A DNA stretch of 64,000 nt, taken from NCBI RefSeq assembly GCF_002741055.1, contig NZ_CP016809.1:6302501-6366500 (forward strand), read 5' to 3'. Both the position numbers and the translations under genes were made by a program. Positions 34,223-43,192 of this stretch are shown piece by piece. The notes beneath the pieces were generated by a model. The model was given only the letters and a program-made list of their open reading frames with translations, did not search any database and was not told where the DNA came from. The stretch's first letter is position 1. Each line of letters starts with the position of its first letter. Source of the DNA: Paenibacillus ihbetae (GTDB lineage: Bacteria > Bacillota > Bacilli > Paenibacillales > Paenibacillaceae).

Positions 34223-35572
34223 TTACCATCCTACACGAATAATCAGGCCCTTCGGATCGCCCACTTCGAGATAAGCAGCTTGGCCGTTGACATCATCATA
34301 TGCAAATCCATAGGCCAAGCGGTTTATGCTGTGATCGTGCCAGAATTTTGCGTAATAATTGGCCGGTGCGCCTTGATAGTAATTCGACACGTTGTTCCAG
34401 TCGCTCGTCGGATATACATGGCGATTGATGGCTGCGCACGTTGCAGCATCCGTCAAAGCGCCGTCGCACCGGAAAATATCCTGTGTACTATACGGCGCGT
34501 ACCCGGCGAAATAGTTGGCATTTGCTCCGCCCTGGGCGAAAGAGCCGTGAATTGGCGCAACGATGCGATATGGAGCTTGAACCGTTGCCAGCGATTTGAA
34601 TTCGGCAGGAACCTCAGCCTGGAATTTGGCGAATATTCCGCTTCGAGTCTCGGATTCAAGCTCACCTACGGTTTGGTCAAAAGAACCGGACTGGTTGACT
34701 AGCCGATGCTGGATCGGAAAACCGAACCCATCGACGCGTGTCGTATTGCCGTGATAGCCGGCATGGTCAACCGTGAATTCAACGAAATCGAAAATAATAT
34801 CGCGGTTGGGATCCGTCGGATTATTCAGATCGGGTCCGGCAAATCCATAATCGAAGGTTTTCAGATACATTGGGGAACCGACACTAAGAAACATTCGGCC
34901 CGATGTGATCTGAGGCAAGGTAAACCAGGAAGCATCGCTGACCTTGTGGTAAATGTTGGCGTAATGGACCCCGTTCTTGGTTAAGTGCCCTGGCGCATCA
35001 TTCAAGGCGTTCGAGATCGGGATGAGATTTCCATTCAAATCCAGGTAACTCCAACGACCATTGACCGGATTGATGCCGAGGACGCCCCAGTATATTTGCT
35101 GGTCGTTGTAAGCGCCACGGGTCCCGTTCATGATCTTTACGGAAACAGCACCGTTTGGCGGCATGGGAATCGAGGACGGGAGAATGTCATATATGGAACC
35201 GGATGAAGGGGGATCTGGCGTGGAACCAGCGGTGTACGTAAAGATATTGGTGTCGTAGGCTGGGGTTCCGTTATTATAAGTAAACCAATACGCAATGACG
35301 TTGCCAGCGGCTATGCCTGTGATCGCTTGTTCGTATCGGGATTTGCCAGCGTTGTACGCCATTCTCAAATTTTGCTGCACGCCGTCATTCACTTTGTAAT
35401 GAACATCCACCCAACTCGTGTTGACGGACGATTTGAACCATATGGTAGCTGTGTTTCCGGATCGTTCGACGCCCTGCGTATAGTCTGCGGCTTCCGCCTT
35501 CGTACCGAAGAAGGTACAGCAGGTTAGCAGAAGCGACACAACCAGCATATAAGAGAATCCCTTTCGCATCAT
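34223..35572 (-). CDS. Secreted CBM56-GH64 endo-beta-1,3-glucanase
   Basis: A 449-residue secreted enzyme that cuts beta-1,3-glucan, as in fungal walls and curdlan. The signal peptide (1-30, ending AEA) is followed by a CBM56-like beta-1,3-glucan binding domain (about 31-115), a short Pro/Ser linker and a thaumatin-like GH64 catalytic domain (about 130-449). FDFVEFTVDH and TRVDGFGFP give Glu265 and Asp281, 16 residues apart exactly like the catalytic Glu154/Asp170 pair of the Streptomyces matensis GH64 enzyme. AAGGAGG is 8 bases before this ATG on the minus strand. It stands alone. Role: lysis or feeding on fungal wall material. Confidence 0.9.
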   Translation of the reverse strand: MMRKGFSYMLVVSLLLTCCTFFGTKAEAADYTQGVERSGNTATIWFKSSVNTSWVDVHYKVNDGVQQNLRMAYNAGKSRYEQAITGIAAGNVIAYWFTYNNGTPAYDTNIFTYTAGSTPDPPSSGSIYDILPSSIPMPPNGAVSVKIMNGTRGAYNDQQIYWGVLGINPVNGRWSYLDLNGNLIPISNALNDAPGHLTKNGVHYANIYHKVSDASWFTLPQITSGRMFLSVGSPMYLKTFDYGFAGPDLNNPTDPNRDIIFDFVEFTVDHAGYHGNTTRVDGFGFPIQHRLVNQSGSFDQTVGELESETRSGIFAKFQAEVPAEFKSLATVQAPYRIVAPIHGSFAQGGANANYFAGYAPYSTQDIFRCDGALTDAATCAAINRHVYPTSDWNNVSNYYQGAPANYYAKFWHDHSINRLAYGFAYDDVNGQAAYLEVGDPKGLIIRVGW

Positions 35573-35797
35573 TAAAAGTTCCTCCTTTGGTATGGGGATA
35601 AAATGAACTTCGCAATTGGGCTTGAAACGGCAACACCCCTTTGTTATAAAGTGGTACATGTTGTCTTGGAAGTCAAAATGAATGCGGTTACAACATGATT
35701 ATAATTCTGTTTACCAAAATATAGGAGTCATGGGATTTCGGGATGGGGCTCACAATTTCGGATGGAGTTTGAGCATTACAATAGTAGGCAATTTTAA

Positions 35798-35826
35798 AGG
35801 CAGCTAATCATACCGATTAGCTGCCT
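35798..35826 (-). terminator. Terminator of the EcsC-like gene
   Basis: Perfect 12-bp stem AGGCAGCTAATC/GATTAGCTGCCT; on the minus strand TTTAAAATT follows. Confidence 0.75.
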
Positions 35827-35880
35827 ATATTGTTCATGATATCATGTTTATAACTGTGGTTATGGCGAATGAGGGAAGAT

Positions 35881-36627
35881 TTAACCTACAATGACAAAAT
35901 CATCGTGCAATCTGCGAAGGCGGTAAGCATTCATGGCGGATTCACGCAGCTCCTCAAGAATGGTGTAATTTGCCCAAGCTCCTGCGACAGCGCCGATCCC
36001 AGGCACCATCTGCAGCATTTTCCGGAAGTCCATGGCGTCGCGATACTCGATCTGAAATGTCTCCCAGTCCATATCTCGGGCGTACTCGGTGTCGGACATC
36101 CATTGTTCCTTTTCGATATGCCAATGCTTGACGGATTTGAGCAGCTTCGCACGGTTTTCCGGTCCGGAGAACGTCATTTGGAACACCTTGAGAATGAATA
36201 CCCGCTCAGAGAAATGCTTGGTGTCATAGCCGTAAACATGAGCCAGCTCGAACAGAAATTTCATCTTGATCGCAATTAAAGCGGGAAAGTCCACCATGCT
36301 AAGCATAATGCCGCCTGCTCCCGTTCCAGCGCCTTCGGCAACCGCAATTTTTTGGTACAGGGCAAATAATTCCTGCGCTTCTTGATCCGCAGCCTCGAGG
36401 TCCAAAGTACGCTCCACCTGCCGACTCGGCGTATATTCCGCGCCGAACAATGCCGTGCGCACGATCGATCGAATGGTGGTCGTAATGATATTGTGCACCT
36501 TCGGGGGAATCCAATGATTAATTCGATTGCCGATTGTTTTCGATGTTTTTTCCAGCCATCCGGGCGGTCTGAACAACTTGTGTTCCCAGTCGGCAAGTTC
36601 CCTCTGTACTTTATGTTCGTAGCTCAT
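35881..36627 (-). CDS. EcsC-family protein
   Basis: A 248-residue protein of the EcsC family, named after the third gene of the B. subtilis ecs ABC operon; the molecular role is unsettled. Family marks are the WxxKLFRPPGWLEK start, an amphipathic core AEGAGTGAGGIMLSMVDFPALIAIKMKFL split by the glycine-rich turn, the long helix YGYDTKHFSERVFILKVFQ, and the C-terminal VPGIGAVAGAWANYTILEEL. GGAGG stands 11 bases before the chosen ATG; an upstream frame extension lacks a site. It is not beside ABC transporter genes here. Confidence 0.85.
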   Translation of the reverse strand: MSYEHKVQRELADWEHKLFRPPGWLEKTSKTIGNRINHWIPPKVHNIITTTIRSIVRTALFGAEYTPSRQVERTLDLEAADQEAQELFALYQKIAVAEGAGTGAGGIMLSMVDFPALIAIKMKFLFELAHVYGYDTKHFSERVFILKVFQMTFSGPENRAKLLKSVKHWHIEKEQWMSDTEYARDMDWETFQIEYRDAMDFRKMLQMVPGIGAVAGAWANYTILEELRESAMNAYRLRRLHDDFVIVG

Positions 36628-36678
36628 GCTCCATCGCTCCTCCAACATACTTGGCAAAATTATAACGAAAATATCCAT

Positions 36679-37039
36679 GATTCGAAACCGTCCGCAGGAG
36701 GTACTGAACCTCGACCAAAGTCCAGCATCGTAAAGGGTTAAAAGTTCGAGGTGAGGTTTTCTGGTCGCAGGGAGTATTTACGCGTCAAGGCTCGAAAATT
36801 CAAAATCGAGCTGCTGCATCAATAAATATACAATGAGCGATGCCAATGCGAACCGTCCTCGGAAATGGCTAAAACCATTTTTCACCTTGTAACCTTTCAT
36901 AATTAGGGGTTACGCTGTATGTGCTGAACAGGAAGTTAATGCTTGATAAAAGAAAGAGGGTCAAAACTTCATCTAACAAGGAACTAAGAGGTAATTGTTG
37001 CGAAAAAATATTACGTGATCAGTTAAAAGGAGAGATGCT
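36679..37039. other. Gene-poor stretch before the APH-type kinase gene
   Basis: About 360 bp with no supported gene, riboswitch or strong hairpin. AAAAGGAGAGATGCT at the right end is the ribosome site of the kinase gene. Confidence 0.5.
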
Positions 37040-38113
37040 ATGAAATATAACGAGGTTATTCAAATCATGGATGCACATTTCCTTCCATCCGTTATGGAAT
37101 TGTACGGGTTGGAGGGTTATGAAATCCAGCTAATTCCACCCCATGAAGGAGGGCGGAATATCGTTTATGTTCTTGAGAAAGAAGGAGCCGACGCAAAAAT
37201 ACTCCGAATCGCTTTTTTACCTGATAGAAGCCGGGATGATTTTCTGGCCGAGGTTGAGTATATCCGCTATTTATTTAAGCACGGAGGCAGCGTATCCAAT
37301 GTAATCAGCTCCCTGAATGGGAATCTGCTTGAGGAGATTACCCATAATCAATATCTCTTCTTTATCTGCCTGTTTGAAAAGGCTAAAGGGAAAAGGCTTG
37401 CGGAAAATCATTATCGGTACCGAGAGGGAGTTGCAATATCCGAATACTATTACAACTGCGGTAAAGTTTTGGGGAAGCTCCACCAATTATCAACACAATA
37501 CACGCCTGTCCACCATCGGCATCATTTTTTTGACAAATTCAATGCCGAATATATCGATAAACTGATTCCTGACTCCCTATCACTGCTGAAGAAGAAGCTG
37601 GCAGAGCTCCTTCATGCATTAGAAGGATTGGACAGAAGCCATGAGACTTACGGTATGATCCATTTTGATTACAACGATGGAAATTATTCGATCGATTATG
37701 ATACCGGGCAAATCACGGTATACGATTTCGATAATTCATGCTTCGGCTGGTATATGTATGACTTGGCCAGTGTATGGAGAAACGGAATGGGCTGGATCCA
37801 GTTCGAACCAGACGCCGGTAAACGTAAAGCCTTTATGGATGATTACTTTGAAACGGTCCTTGAGGGATACAGATCTGAGACCAAGCTCGAAGATACGATG
37901 TTGGATCAGCTGCCATTATTTATTCAGGCATGCGTCATGGAAAATATTGTGGATGCATTCGAAGTGATGCACAATACGGGTGAGGAGCCGGGGTGTGACG
38001 AGGAGCTGTCGTATCTAATAAAATGCATGGAGGACGATATCCCGTATATAGGATTTTTCCATGAGATCTATTCGTGCAAAGAACCCTTTGAATATGAGGA
38101 ACGTAAGATATAA
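37040..38113 (+). CDS. APH-type phosphotransferase (aminoglycoside/choline kinase-like)
   Basis: A 357-residue protein with the protein-kinase-like fold of the APH family (Pfam APH group, YtmP/SrkA-like size). The catalytic loop is MIHFDYNDGN (His-x-Asp-x4-Asn) and the metal-binding motif is VYDFDN, the DFG-like DxD. The N-lobe has EGGRNIVYVLEKEGADAKILRI with the ATP-binding lysine region. AAAGGAG precedes ATG 37040. It is a single-gene unit with a good terminator. Substrate cannot be told; such genes are often annotated as putative drug or metabolite kinases and need not confer resistance. Confidence 0.8.
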   Translation: MKYNEVIQIMDAHFLPSVMELYGLEGYEIQLIPPHEGGRNIVYVLEKEGADAKILRIAFLPDRSRDDFLAEVEYIRYLFKHGGSVSNVISSLNGNLLEEITHNQYLFFICLFEKAKGKRLAENHYRYREGVAISEYYYNCGKVLGKLHQLSTQYTPVHHRHHFFDKFNAEYIDKLIPDSLSLLKKKLAELLHALEGLDRSHETYGMIHFDYNDGNYSIDYDTGQITVYDFDNSCFGWYMYDLASVWRNGMGWIQFEPDAGKRKAFMDDYFETVLEGYRSETKLEDTMLDQLPLFIQACVMENIVDAFEVMHNTGEEPGCDEELSYLIKCMEDDIPYIGFFHEIYSCKEPFEYEERKI

Positions 38114-38180
38114 GTCGATATTGTAGCGATCTCAAGAACATTATTAAGACGGAAGATATATGATTTTAGTGAATGTCTGG

Positions 38181-38219
38181 AGCACTCCCCAATCATAATG
38201 AGTTGGGGGGTGCTTTTTT
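38181..38219 (+). terminator. Terminator after the APH-type kinase gene
   Basis: AGCACTCCCCAA pairs with TTGGGGGGTGCT with one G-U; TTTTTTG follows. Confidence 0.85.
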
Positions 38220-38339
38220 GCGAGTTTATCGAATGTTAATCCTTTCAATATAAACTGTTAATTTCTATAAAGCCCGCTCTTAAGAACATGCATTTATTCT
38301 GATGAGAAGGATTTAAAAAATACAGAGAGGAGTTGTCGA

Positions 38340-38513
38340 AGTGGTCCTTTACTACATAATAGCGTCGTGGACATGATTCAAGTTTACTTTATCAACTTCC
38401 CCGTTTTTAATGCAGCTGATTCCTTCTTAAGCATCGGAGTCATTATTGTGATCTTCTCTAGCTTAAGAGAGTTGCCTGTCAGGGATCATGATCATGATAT
38501 GCCCCCTCAATAA
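38340..38513 (+). pseudogene. lspA: C-terminal remnant of signal peptidase II
   Basis: One frame reads LLHNSVVDMIQVYFINFPVFNAADSF (in two halves), then SIGVIIVIFSSLREL and a stop at 38513. That is the last third of LspA: VVD before the final loop, the conserved NFPVFNAADS block with the second catalytic aspartate, and the last membrane helix. The first three helices and the first catalytic aspartate region are missing, and no start with a ribosome site precedes it. It is a relic of a gene copy; the essential lspA must be elsewhere. No gene nearby is related to lipoprotein processing. Confidence 0.7.
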
Positions 38514-38650
38514 ACAATGGATCATATCCCCCTCCTTTATGGAATGTTCATATTTTTAATATCAATCTTTCATTAATCTAAAATCAACTCTTTATGTCCT
38601 GTCTTTAAGATTAAGAAAACAAGGTCAATAAAATGTGGAGGAGAACGCTT

Positions 38651-39388
38651 ATGGAAAACAATATCCTACTTGATGCAAAGGGATTGACGAAAACCTTCGG
38701 TACCAGAACCGCTGTCGATCGTCTCGATCTTCGGATTGAGCAAGGCGATATTTACGGTTTCCTCGGAACGAACGGATCCGGAAAAACTACAACGATCCGG
38801 ATGCTGACGGGACTGATTCATCCCGATGCAGGAGAGGTGAGGATTGGAGGATATCGTCTGAGATCGCATTTTAAAGATGCAATAGCGCTTGTTGGCGCTA
38901 TTGTAGAGCAACCGGCCTTTTATGCCTATCTTTCCGCCTATGACAATCTCATGTTAGCAGCGAACCTTCTGAAGGACGTGACTCGAACACGCGTGCTGGA
39001 AGTTCTGGAGCTCGTTGGTTTGACCGATCGGGCAAAAGACAAGGTTGGATCCTATTCGCTGGGCATGAGGCAGCGACTTGGGATCGCGGGTTCACTTCTA
39101 AACGAGCCGAAGCTGATCATTCTCGATGAACCTACGAATGGCCTTGATCCGCAAGGCATGAAGGAGATCAGAGTAATGATCGGACAGCTTGCTGCAGAGC
39201 AAGGCATCACTTTCCTCATCTCTAGCCATCTGCTGCATGAAGTCGAACAAATGTGCAACAAAATCGGCATTATCCGATGCGGTAAGCTGGTGGCGGAAGG
39301 CGATGTCCAGCAGCTGCTCGCATCCGGTGGATCCAGAACGCTCGAGCAATACTTTTTGAACATAACGGAAGGAGAGGGTAGGTTGTGA
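38651..39388 (+). CDS. ABC exporter ATP-binding protein, BcrA-like
   Basis: A 245-residue ATPase of the BcrA/LanF/NatA group that exports peptides or drugs. Walker A is GTNGSGKTTT, the signature loop SYSLGMRQRLGIA (an SLGM variant common in BcrA-type proteins), Walker B LIILDEPTNGLDP, and the H-loop SSHLLHE. GGAGG stands 11 bases before ATG 38651. It overlaps the permease gene by 4 bp (GTGA). A response regulator and kinase follow after 150 bp, the usual layout of antimicrobial-peptide or bacitracin-type resistance modules. Confidence 0.9.
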   Translation: MENNILLDAKGLTKTFGTRTAVDRLDLRIEQGDIYGFLGTNGSGKTTTIRMLTGLIHPDAGEVRIGGYRLRSHFKDAIALVGAIVEQPAFYAYLSAYDNLMLAANLLKDVTRTRVLEVLELVGLTDRAKDKVGSYSLGMRQRLGIAGSLLNEPKLIILDEPTNGLDPQGMKEIRVMIGQLAAEQGITFLISSHLLHEVEQMCNKIGIIRCGKLVAEGDVQQLLASGGSRTLEQYFLNITEGEGRL

Positions 39389-40158
39389 TTCGGTTGATTC
39401 AAAACGAGCTTTATAAAACATTCAGATTAAAGAAAATGTATATTTTTATAGCCATCCTGATCATCCATGCTTGCATGACCGTCTATTTTTATCAGTCTGG
39501 CGGGGAATGGAAGTCGGTCATTGTTACGCCGAATGGGCAATCCCTTCCTTTAGCGCTCATAAACAGCATGGCCCAATTCATGACCATTTTCATTCCCGTG
39601 TATGTGGCGGACTTGATTACTGGTGATATAAAAGCAGGCACGTTCAAGCTGACGCTGCTGCGACCCGTCGGACGGATCGAATGGCTCAATGCCAAAATCG
39701 CCTCATTATTCGTATTCATCTTGGTCCTGGTTGTTTTATCCCTCGCAGCAGAATACGCGATCGGAACGCTTTCATTCGGTTGGGGCAAGTATACATTCTA
39801 TGCTGGAGAGAAGTATACGGGGGCGGAAGGGGTATGGTTAACGCTTCGGCTGACGTTCTCGATGCTGCTGCCGTACATGGCGTGCGGAATGATTGTCGTT
39901 TTATTTGCCGTCATGGCCACGAACATCAGTACAACCATCGGGCTCTCCATCGGAATTTTGACTGCTGCACAATCCCTGAATGCGTTCGAGAAGATCAAGC
40001 CCTATTCCGTTGTGAATCACATGTACTATTTTCATGAAATCGTCCTTAAGGCTACTTGGGATGCCGTGTTTCAGAACACCGCGATTATCGCAGCATACAT
40101 CGTATTGTTCTATGCAGCCAGTGCTTTGATCATCAAGAAAAAAGATCTAATCCAATAG
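39385..40158 (+). CDS. ABC-2-type permease, BcrB/LanE-like
   Basis: A 257-residue membrane protein with six hydrophobic segments (about 19-33, 52-75, 97-125, 150-182, 188-202, 225-245). The N-terminus IRLIQNELYKTFRLKKMY is typical of ABC-2 permeases of the NatB/BcrB type. The GTG start at 39385 overlaps the ATPase stop, so the two are made together. One ATPase plus one permease probably assemble as a 2+2 exporter. Confidence 0.88.
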   Translation: MIRLIQNELYKTFRLKKMYIFIAILIIHACMTVYFYQSGGEWKSVIVTPNGQSLPLALINSMAQFMTIFIPVYVADLITGDIKAGTFKLTLLRPVGRIEWLNAKIASLFVFILVLVVLSLAAEYAIGTLSFGWGKYTFYAGEKYTGAEGVWLTLRLTFSMLLPYMACGMIVVLFAVMATNISTTIGLSIGILTAAQSLNAFEKIKPYSVVNHMYYFHEIVLKATWDAVFQNTAIIAAYIVLFYAASALIIKKKDLIQ

Positions 40159-40309
40159 GAGGGGCCCTTCCTGCTCATGGTTTTCGATAAACCCTTCAAG
40201 GCAATTTTGGCAAGGAAGGCATGTTCACTCTCGGTTTTATGGTAACAACTACGAAGCGAGTGTTATGATATTGGAGAAGGATGTATATTGATAGGAATGA
40301 GGTGAACCC

Positions 40310-41011
40310 GTGCAGCTTGACCGGATTATGATTGTGGAAGATGAGAAAGAAATTGCGGATTTGTTAAAGGATTACCTGGTAGAAGAGCACTTCGAAGTCA
40401 TCGTAGCTAAAGACGGGCTTGAGGCCGTTCGATTGTTCAGGGAAACCCGGCCGCAATTGATGATTTTGGATATTATGCTGCCCCATTTAAACGGGATTGA
40501 AGTGTGCCGAACGATTCGCTCCGAGTCGTCCATACCAATTATCATGCTTAGCGCCAAGAAGAGCGATGTCGATAAAATTCTCGGGCTAGGAATCGGCGCG
40601 GACGATTATGTGGTCAAGCCTTTCAGTCCCGGCGAGGTGATTGCAAGGGTCAGGGCGCAGCTTCGCAGAGTGAATCAGCTGTCGTCACCTATGCCGCAAT
40701 CGGATCTCATCCGATATCAAGATTTGGAGCTCGATCTCAAAGCTTATGAAGTGAGCGTTCGAAATCGACCTGTTCAATGCTCGGCGAAGGAGTTTGAAGT
40801 GCTCCGCTTTTTGGCCCTTCATCCCAATCAGGTGTTAACTCGCGAACAGATCTTTCAAAATGTTTGGGGGTTCGATGAACGCGGAGACTTGAACACGGTA
40901 ACCGTCCATATTAAGAAAATTCGGGAGAAAATTGAGCGGGATCCCGCCAACCCGACCTTGATCAAAACGGTATGGGGCGTAGGCTACAAGCTTGATGGTG
41001 GTTTGCGATGA
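40310..41011 (+). CDS. OmpR-family response regulator
   Basis: A 233-residue two-domain regulator. The receiver (1-120) has the acidic pair VEDE (Glu10, Asp11), the phospho-acceptor Asp54 in MILDIMLP, and Lys in IIMLSAKKSD. The winged-helix output domain (about 130-230) ends NTVTVHIKKIREKIERDP...VWGVGYKL. The GTG start follows AATGAGGTGAA. It overlaps the kinase gene by 4 bp (ATGA). It likely controls the ABC exporter just upstream. Confidence 0.92.
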   Translation: MQLDRIMIVEDEKEIADLLKDYLVEEHFEVIVAKDGLEAVRLFRETRPQLMILDIMLPHLNGIEVCRTIRSESSIPIIMLSAKKSDVDKILGLGIGADDYVVKPFSPGEVIARVRAQLRRVNQLSSPMPQSDLIRYQDLELDLKAYEVSVRNRPVQCSAKEFEVLRFLALHPNQVLTREQIFQNVWGFDERGDLNTVTVHIKKIREKIERDPANPTLIKTVWGVGYKLDGGLR

Positions 41012-42075
41012 AGATCGGAATCCGCTTTAAACTGATCGCTTCACTTACCGGTATTATATTTGTTCCTGTAATCTTGATGAGTATATCCGGGGTGCACGTG
41101 AAAGAGCAGGGCCCAAGCGGCGGAGCTATGGGGATGTTTATTTTCGTCATCGGCACGCTAGTGATGGCGTATCTTTTATGCGCATATATACTGGCGTATG
41201 TGATTACAAGACGTGTCCTTCTGCCGCTAAAGGAGCTGAGCCATGCTGCGGACCAAATTATAAACGGCAACTTGGATTTTCAAATCCGCAATCGCTACCA
41301 TGACGAGGTAGGACGCTTCAGCGAGGTATTCGAATTAATGCGTGCAAGGTTGAAGGAATCCCTGGATCAGCAAACCGCTTACGAACGTTCCCGCAATGAA
41401 CTGATCGCCAATATCTCCCATGATTTGCGAACGCCGATAACCTCGATCCGCGGCTATGTCGAAGGTTTGCAGGATGGTATAGCGCGCGATGAACAAAAGG
41501 TGAGCAAATACTTGGTCGTGATTAAAAATAAAACCGATCAGCTGGATCGCATGATTGAAGACCTTTTTCAATTCGCCCAGTTGGAGGCGGGGCATTTAAG
41601 TATGGACGCTGCGGTCATGGATAGCCAAGTTTTGCTTGAAGCAATCATAGCTCCTTACGAGATCGAGTTTCAGGATGCTCCGGTTGGATTGTCCGTTAAA
41701 CGGCCATTTCCCTCCAGACTTGTAAAGGCGGATGCTGATCGTATTGCCCAAGTGTTTGAGAATTTGATCGAAAACGCCAAAAGATATGCTGGAGAATTTA
41801 CGGAAATTACCGTTAATATGAAAGATGAAGGAGAATGGCTGCTCATTGCGGTCAAAGACAATGGGAACGGCATCGCTGAAGCGGATGTGCCTTATTTGTT
41901 TGAACGGTTTTACCGAGGTGAAAAGTCCCGTTCCAGAGCGTTCGGAGGCGCTGGTCTGGGACTGGCCATTTGCAAACAAATCGTGGAAGATCATGGCGGC
42001 CGGATAGGGGTCAGGAGTACAGAGGGCACCGGAGCCGAATTTTATTTTACGCTGCCGGTTTGTAAGGATGATTAA
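41008..42075 (+). CDS. Sensor histidine kinase with very short extracellular loop
   Basis: A 355-residue HAMP histidine kinase. TM1 (about 7-29) and TM2 (about 41-66) are joined by only about a dozen residues, so sensing is probably within the membrane or through the exporter, as with intramembrane-sensing kinases. HAMP is about 67-118, the H-box ANISHDLRTPITSIRG has His138, N-box VFENLIENAKRY, G boxes DNGNGIAEAD and GGAGLGLAICKQIV. It is coupled to the response regulator by an ATGA overlap. Confidence 0.9.
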   Translation: MKIGIRFKLIASLTGIIFVPVILMSISGVHVKEQGPSGGAMGMFIFVIGTLVMAYLLCAYILAYVITRRVLLPLKELSHAADQIINGNLDFQIRNRYHDEVGRFSEVFELMRARLKESLDQQTAYERSRNELIANISHDLRTPITSIRGYVEGLQDGIARDEQKVSKYLVVIKNKTDQLDRMIEDLFQFAQLEAGHLSMDAAVMDSQVLLEAIIAPYEIEFQDAPVGLSVKRPFPSRLVKADADRIAQVFENLIENAKRYAGEFTEITVNMKDEGEWLLIAVKDNGNGIAEADVPYLFERFYRGEKSRSRAFGGAGLGLAICKQIVEDHGGRIGVRSTEGTGAEFYFTLPVCKDD

Positions 42076-42122
42076 ACCTTCCTGACCAGACGCCGGCTAC
42101 ATCCTCCTTGATCGACTGCTCT

Positions 42123-43082
42123 TTAGGGCGCGTATAAGCTTAATCTGTCTTTGATGCCTTCTGCAACTTCTCTAGGCAACTCCCTGATCTTGATATCTTC
42201 CCCTAGGAAAAGCAGCCAATTGGTGGTTTCGGTTACTTCTCCCGAATGATGAACATTAATAAAAGTTTTTAAAGTGGCCGTGGTTTGATACGGATTCGTA
42301 TAAGCAATCGAAAACTTTAACGGGTGGTATTTTTTAAACTGGGCAATCGCCTTCGGACCGAGATCAAGGACAAGGTTGGCTGCTTCCTCCTGCTTACTTA
42401 GTTCTAAAATCTTTTTCTTATCGATTCTTTTCTTTGCAGGGTAAGGTTCTACATGAGTGAGATGATCCACAGGAATGATCCGCCTTTTTCCATGCTCTAG
42501 GTCAAAGCCGTCAATTTGCCATTGGCTTTTTTCCCGATACAGATGCAGGAGATATATAGGGGAAGAGGTGATTCCCTGATCTTCTTTGACGGAGAGGAGT
42601 AAATACCTGTCCCCAAGAAGAATTTGAATGAGATGCTCCAGCATCGGATGCGGAAGGTCAGACAGATCGAGCAGGTCTGGATTATGGGGGTTCGTCCCTT
42701 CGAACAGCAGGATTTGATTTAAGAGCACAAGGTCATCTTGCTGGTTTTCCGAGATGAGGCCCAGCAATTTTTCAGCTAAAGAGTGACGGCTCTTTAAATA
42801 AGGCAGCTGTTGATTTCTTGTGGCCATAAAGGCAATAAACAATGCTTTAATTTCATTATCGGTAAAGCGGACCGTCGGGAGGACAGAGTTATTCATGACA
42901 AAATACCCCCCATCCCTCCCGACTTCAGCAACAAGCGGCATCCCCATCGCTTCGATTTCCCTGATATCCCGAATCGCGGTTGAGCGAGAGATGTTAAATT
43001 CCCGCATGATTTCCGAAATGGTAAAGTGGGCACGGTTGTTGATATACCGCATGATGGTATTGATCCGTTCAACTTTTTTCAT
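42123..43082 (-). CDS. WYL-domain transcriptional regulator (YafY-like)
   Basis: A 319-residue regulator with an N-terminal helix-turn-helix (FTISEIMREFNISRSTAIRDIREIEAMGM) and a WYL-type ligand-binding region with the YLLHLYREKSQWQIDGFDLEHGKRRIIPVDHL block, plus a C-terminal WCX-like part. It is divergent from the GyrI-like gene with 110 bp between them, a common arrangement in which the regulator controls the neighbour. Confidence 0.88.
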   Translation of the reverse strand: MKKVERINTIMRYINNRAHFTISEIMREFNISRSTAIRDIREIEAMGMPLVAEVGRDGGYFVMNNSVLPTVRFTDNEIKALFIAFMATRNQQLPYLKSRHSLAEKLLGLISENQQDDLVLLNQILLFEGTNPHNPDLLDLSDLPHPMLEHLIQILLGDRYLLLSVKEDQGITSSPIYLLHLYREKSQWQIDGFDLEHGKRRIIPVDHLTHVEPYPAKKRIDKKKILELSKQEEAANLVLDLGPKAIAQFKKYHPLKFSIAYTNPYQTTATLKTFINVHHSGEVTETTNWLLFLGEDIKIRELPREVAEGIKDRLSLYAP

Positions 43083-43192
43083 CGGGTCCCCCTAAACGGT
43101 ATCACTTTTTGACATGGTTTAAAGTTATTATAAACCTATCAAGTGAAAAGACAAATCATTTGATAAATTTTAAGAAGAGGAAGGGTTTGAAT

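Noticed and set aside
34130..34702. 190-codon open frame on the plus strand
   Set aside because: Overlaps the GH64 gene and its terminator on the opposite strand.
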